A stretch of 9,036 nt of DNA from Scatomorpha sp964345235 (GTDB taxonomy: Bacteria > Bacillota > Clostridia > Oscillospirales > Oscillospiraceae), in NCBI GenBank assembly GCA_964345235.1, contig CAYFQE010000031.1:1-9036 (forward strand). The letters are read 5' to 3'. The position numbers and the translations under genes were made by a program. Of this stretch, positions 6,728 to 9,036 are shown piece after piece. Below the pieces are notes generated by a model, which saw only the letters and a list, made by a program, of their open reading frames with translations, did not search any database and was not told the origin of the DNA. Position 1 is the stretch's first letter, and every line of letters starts with the position of its first letter.

Positions 6728-8122
6728 ATGGAACTCATGGATTTTGAAGCTCTGAAAGAGAAGTTTGACAGACTTATAGAAGAGAAAAAACTTAAAGACC
6801 TGCAAACAGAGCTTGAAAATACTCATGCATTCGATATAGCCGAATACCTGAGTGATTTGGCCGACGAAAATCCGCCTGCCGCAATAAAATTATTCCGTCT
6901 GCTTTCTAAGGAAAAGGGAGCCGATGTTTTTGCCGAGCTCGATGCGCTCGAGCAGGAAATAATCATAAACGCTCTAACAGATATAGAAATTTCTAACATT
7001 GTTGAAGATCTCTATGTCGACGATGCTGTTGACATGATGGAGGAGCTTCCCGCAAACCTTGTAAAGAGAGTTATGAGGATTGCAACTCCCGAAACAAGAA
7101 AGCTTATAAATCAGTTTTTAAAATATCCTGTAAACTCCACCGGAAGTATTATGACTTCCGAATTTGTTGACCTCAAAAAATATCTCAATGTCCGCGAAGC
7201 CGTTGCCAGAATCAGGCGAATAGGCGAGGATACCGAAACAATCTATGTCTGCTATGTGACATCTGCCGACAGGAAACTCGAGGGTGTTGTAAGCTTCAAA
7301 AAGCTTTTGCTTTCCAATGACGAGGACATTATCGAGGACATCATGGACAAAAATGTCCTCGCGGTTCACACTACAGACGACAGGGAAGAAACGGCCGAGA
7401 TAATCTCCGACTACGATCTTTTGGCTCTTCCGGTTGTCGATGCCGAAAACAGGCTTGTCGGCATAGTCACCGTCGACGACGTCATCGACGTCATTCAGGA
7501 AGAAGCCACCAAGGACTTAGAGATGATGGCAGGTATGGCTCCCTCGGACAAGCCCTACTCAAGGACAAGCGTTTGGGAGATATGGAAGCAGAGAAGCCCT
7601 TGGCTTATTTTTCTAATGCTTTCGGCCACTTTCACAAGAGTAATAATAATCAAGTATGAGAGCGCGCTGTCAGCTTGCGCTGTACTTACGGGCTTTATCC
7701 CTATGATAATGGCTACGGGGGGCAACTCGGGCTCTCAAGCGTCAACCTCAATAATAAGTGCACTTTCGAGTAGAGATATAGAACCCAAAGATGCGTTGTG
7801 GATAATCTGGAAAGAATTCAAAATAGCCGTGCTCTGCGGTCTTGCGTTATCGACTGTGAATTTCTTTAAAATACTGTTGATTGATAAAATGATGTTGGGA
7901 GAAAGTCTTATAACTATTCCGGTAATTCTGACTATCTGCATAGCCATGTTTGTGGTTGTTATTTTCGCCAAAAGTGTCGGTTCTCTGTTGCCGCTTGCGG
8001 CAAAGAGCCTAAAGCTCGACCCTGCGGTCATGGCAAGCCCGATTATAACTACTTTAACCGATGCATTTTCGTTGCTTATTTACTTCTTCTTTGCAACGCT
8101 CATTCTCAAGATAGGAGGATAA
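6728..8122 (+). CDS. mgtE: Magnesium transporter MgtE
   Basis: A 464-residue protein with the full MgtE layout. An acidic helical N domain (about 1-130) contains repeated Asp/Glu-rich helices such as VDDAVDMMEELP (97-108). Two CBS domains follow (about 138-200 and 202-258; second-domain core LPVVDAENRLVGIVTVDDVID). Then comes a connecting helix and a five-helix pore domain (about 290-462). The pore signature PMIMATGGNSGSQAST is at 325-340, and TM5 carries DPAVMASPIITTLTDAFSLL (431-450), whose Asp445 matches the conserved pore aspartate of T. thermophilus MgtE. The family is a Mg2+ channel gated by Mg2+ binding in the N/CBS domains. The length is normal. The ATG is chosen over an in-frame GTG at 6719 because that GTG is part of the ribosome binding site. 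No room exists for an M-box riboswitch in the 28-base gap after ahcY, so expression probably follows ahcY and Mg2+ control is likely at the protein level. Confidence 0.96.
   Translation: MELMDFEALKEKFDRLIEEKKLKDLQTELENTHAFDIAEYLSDLADENPPAAIKLFRLLSKEKGADVFAELDALEQEIIINALTDIEISNIVEDLYVDDAVDMMEELPANLVKRVMRIATPETRKLINQFLKYPVNSTGSIMTSEFVDLKKYLNVREAVARIRRIGEDTETIYVCYVTSADRKLEGVVSFKKLLLSNDEDIIEDIMDKNVLAVHTTDDREETAEIISDYDLLALPVVDAENRLVGIVTVDDVIDVIQEEATKDLEMMAGMAPSDKPYSRTSVWEIWKQRSPWLIFLMLSATFTRVIIIKYESALSACAVLTGFIPMIMATGGNSGSQASTSIISALSSRDIEPKDALWIIWKEFKIAVLCGLALSTVNFFKILLIDKMMLGESLITIPVILTICIAMFVVVIFAKSVGSLLPLAAKSLKLDPAVMASPIITTLTDAFSLLIYFFFATLILKIGG
8113..8118 (+). promoter_or_regulatory. Ribosome binding site of the AEC permease, inside the end of mgtE
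   Basis: A perfect AGGAGG overlaps the last two sense codons of mgtE. It is 8 bases from an in-frame ATT at 8127 but 26 bases from the first conventional in-frame start, ATG at 8145. Its position argues for translation starting at the ATT and for coupling with mgtE. Confidence 0.7.
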
Positions 8123-8144
8123 TACCATTAACAATTATGTTCAG

Positions 8145-9035
8145 ATGGGGCTGCTAGTATCAATGATGCTTGTTGGATATGTTGCGGCAAAAGCCGGCGT
8201 AACAGGCCCTAGTTTTAACAAATCTGTTTCACCGGTTGTGATGAATATTTTATTATCCTTCACGGTGTTCAATGCGATTATGAGAAGCAGCATGGATTTC
8301 AGTATTGTAAAGGTAGCGGAGATTTGTCTCTATCAGTTTTTGATATTTGCTATGTCCTTAGCGGTTGGATATCTTGTTTCAAAACTCATAAGACTCAAGG
8401 ATGATGAGTTTAGTGTAGCCTTGTTTGTGAGCATGCTTTCAAACACCGTGTTTGTTGCGTTCCCGCTTGTAATTGCAATGTATGGAAACACGGGGCTGTT
8501 CTATGCCAGTATAACCAATATCGCGTTTAATATAGTTGCTTTCACACTGGGCATTTTTATAATAAGCGGCGACAAAAAACATATGAGCATAAAATCTATG
8601 CTCAGTCCGCCCTTGGTTGTAACGGTTTTATCGCTTCTTATTTTACTTATCGGTATTCCCATGCCCGAGTTTGTTATGCAACTAAGCTCTACCATGTCAA
8701 GCGCCACTGTGCCGATGTCAATGATTGTAATAGGCACATCTTTAGCGGCCGTACCCGTGAAAAATGCGATTTCAGATTGGAGAGTATATGTAATAAGCAT
8801 TGTAAGACTGCTTATTCTTCCCACTTTGACATACTTTATTATGAAGGCGCTGTGCAACGACCCCGTGATTATAGGCACAATAGTTATTTTAGCTTCAGGA
8901 CCTGCCGCAATTTTGGTAAATATATTTTGCATAAACTTTAATAAAAACGAGGATTTTGCATCAAAGAATGTTTTTATAAGCACCGTGCTTTCATCCGTAA
9001 CCATGCCGCTCATAATTTCACTCTGGCTTAAATAA
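8145..9035 (+). CDS. AEC (auxin efflux carrier) family transporter
   Basis: A 296-residue, very hydrophobic protein with about ten membrane segments and little soluble sequence. Family landmarks (numbered from the ATG) are LVGYVAAKAG near the start (9-18), SNTVFVAFPLVIAMYGNTGLFYA split over 99-121 with the AEC-type proline and YGN, the PMSMIVIGTSLA segment (190-201) and SGPAAILVNIF (251-261). Bacterial AEC proteins export or exchange small anions such as malate; the substrate here cannot be read. The coordinates use the first conventional start. However, that ATG has no ribosome binding site at the right distance and leaves the first helix short: AEC proteins usually have more residues before the LVGY-like motif. 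An in-frame ATT at 8127 would add six residues (reading NNYVQ after the initiator) and sits 8 bases after AGGAGG, so it is probably the real start. The frame is closed by TAG at 8112. It follows mgtE closely; the stop is at 9033-9035, one base before the window ends. Confidence 0.88.
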   Translation: MGLLVSMMLVGYVAAKAGVTGPSFNKSVSPVVMNILLSFTVFNAIMRSSMDFSIVKVAEICLYQFLIFAMSLAVGYLVSKLIRLKDDEFSVALFVSMLSNTVFVAFPLVIAMYGNTGLFYASITNIAFNIVAFTLGIFIISGDKKHMSIKSMLSPPLVVTVLSLLILLIGIPMPEFVMQLSSTMSSATVPMSMIVIGTSLAAVPVKNAISDWRVYVISIVRLLILPTLTYFIMKALCNDPVIIGTIVILASGPAAILVNIFCINFNKNEDFASKNVFISTVLSSVTMPLIISLWLK

Positions 9036-9036
9036 A

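Noticed and set aside
7468..7497. Repeated GACGTCATC/GACGTCATT in mgtE as a possible binding site
   Set aside because: It encodes the repeating VDDVIDVI helix at the end of the second CBS domain, which explains the repeat by protein sequence.
8137..8157. Six-codon upstream ORF (ATG at 8137 to TAG) overlapping the AEC start
   Set aside because: It is 18 bases from the ribosome binding site, too far for efficient use, and probably arises by chance.

Overview
The window looks like ordinary chromosomal DNA from an anaerobic Firmicute, most likely class Clostridia. The reasons are the gene content (a Toprim/RNase M5-like protein, ComEC, HolA, NrdR, a CBS-regulated MgtE and an AEC transporter), strong GGAGG-type ribosome binding sites, AT-rich intergenic DNA with sigma-A-like promoters, and moderate-GC coding DNA. 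A genus cannot be named from sequence alone. I see no rRNA, tRNA, CRISPR array, insertion sequence, phage gene or broken gene.

The layout is two divergent gene trains around a short control region at about 5265-5463. The leftward (minus) train runs, in order of transcription: a coenzyme F420 gamma-glutamyl ligase-like protein (4080-5264), the DNA-uptake channel ComEC (1801-4041), DNA polymerase III delta subunit HolA (760-1800), a Toprim RNase M5-like protein (180-767) and the start of the ribonucleotide reductase repressor NrdR (109 to beyond the left edge). comEC and holA abut exactly, holA and the Toprim gene overlap by 8 bases, and nrdR has its own promoter-like -10 box.

The rightward (plus) train is S-adenosylhomocysteine hydrolase of the short archaeal/Thermotoga-like type (5464-6699), the magnesium channel MgtE (6728-8122) and an AEC-family permease (8145-9035, probably really starting at an ATT at 8127). 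Gaps here are only 28 and 4-22 bases, so one transcript is likely.

Functionally the left train is DNA-centred (uptake, clamp loading, RNA processing, dNTP control) with an orphan F420-ligase-like gene at its head. The right train joins methyl-cycle clean-up with two membrane transporters. The points most worth a second look are the orphan F420-ligase-like gene with a divergent C-terminal half, the probable AUU start of the AEC permease, the unusual SahH type, and a substituted residue in the ComEC hydrolase domain. I found no convincing evidence of a wholly new multi-gene system.
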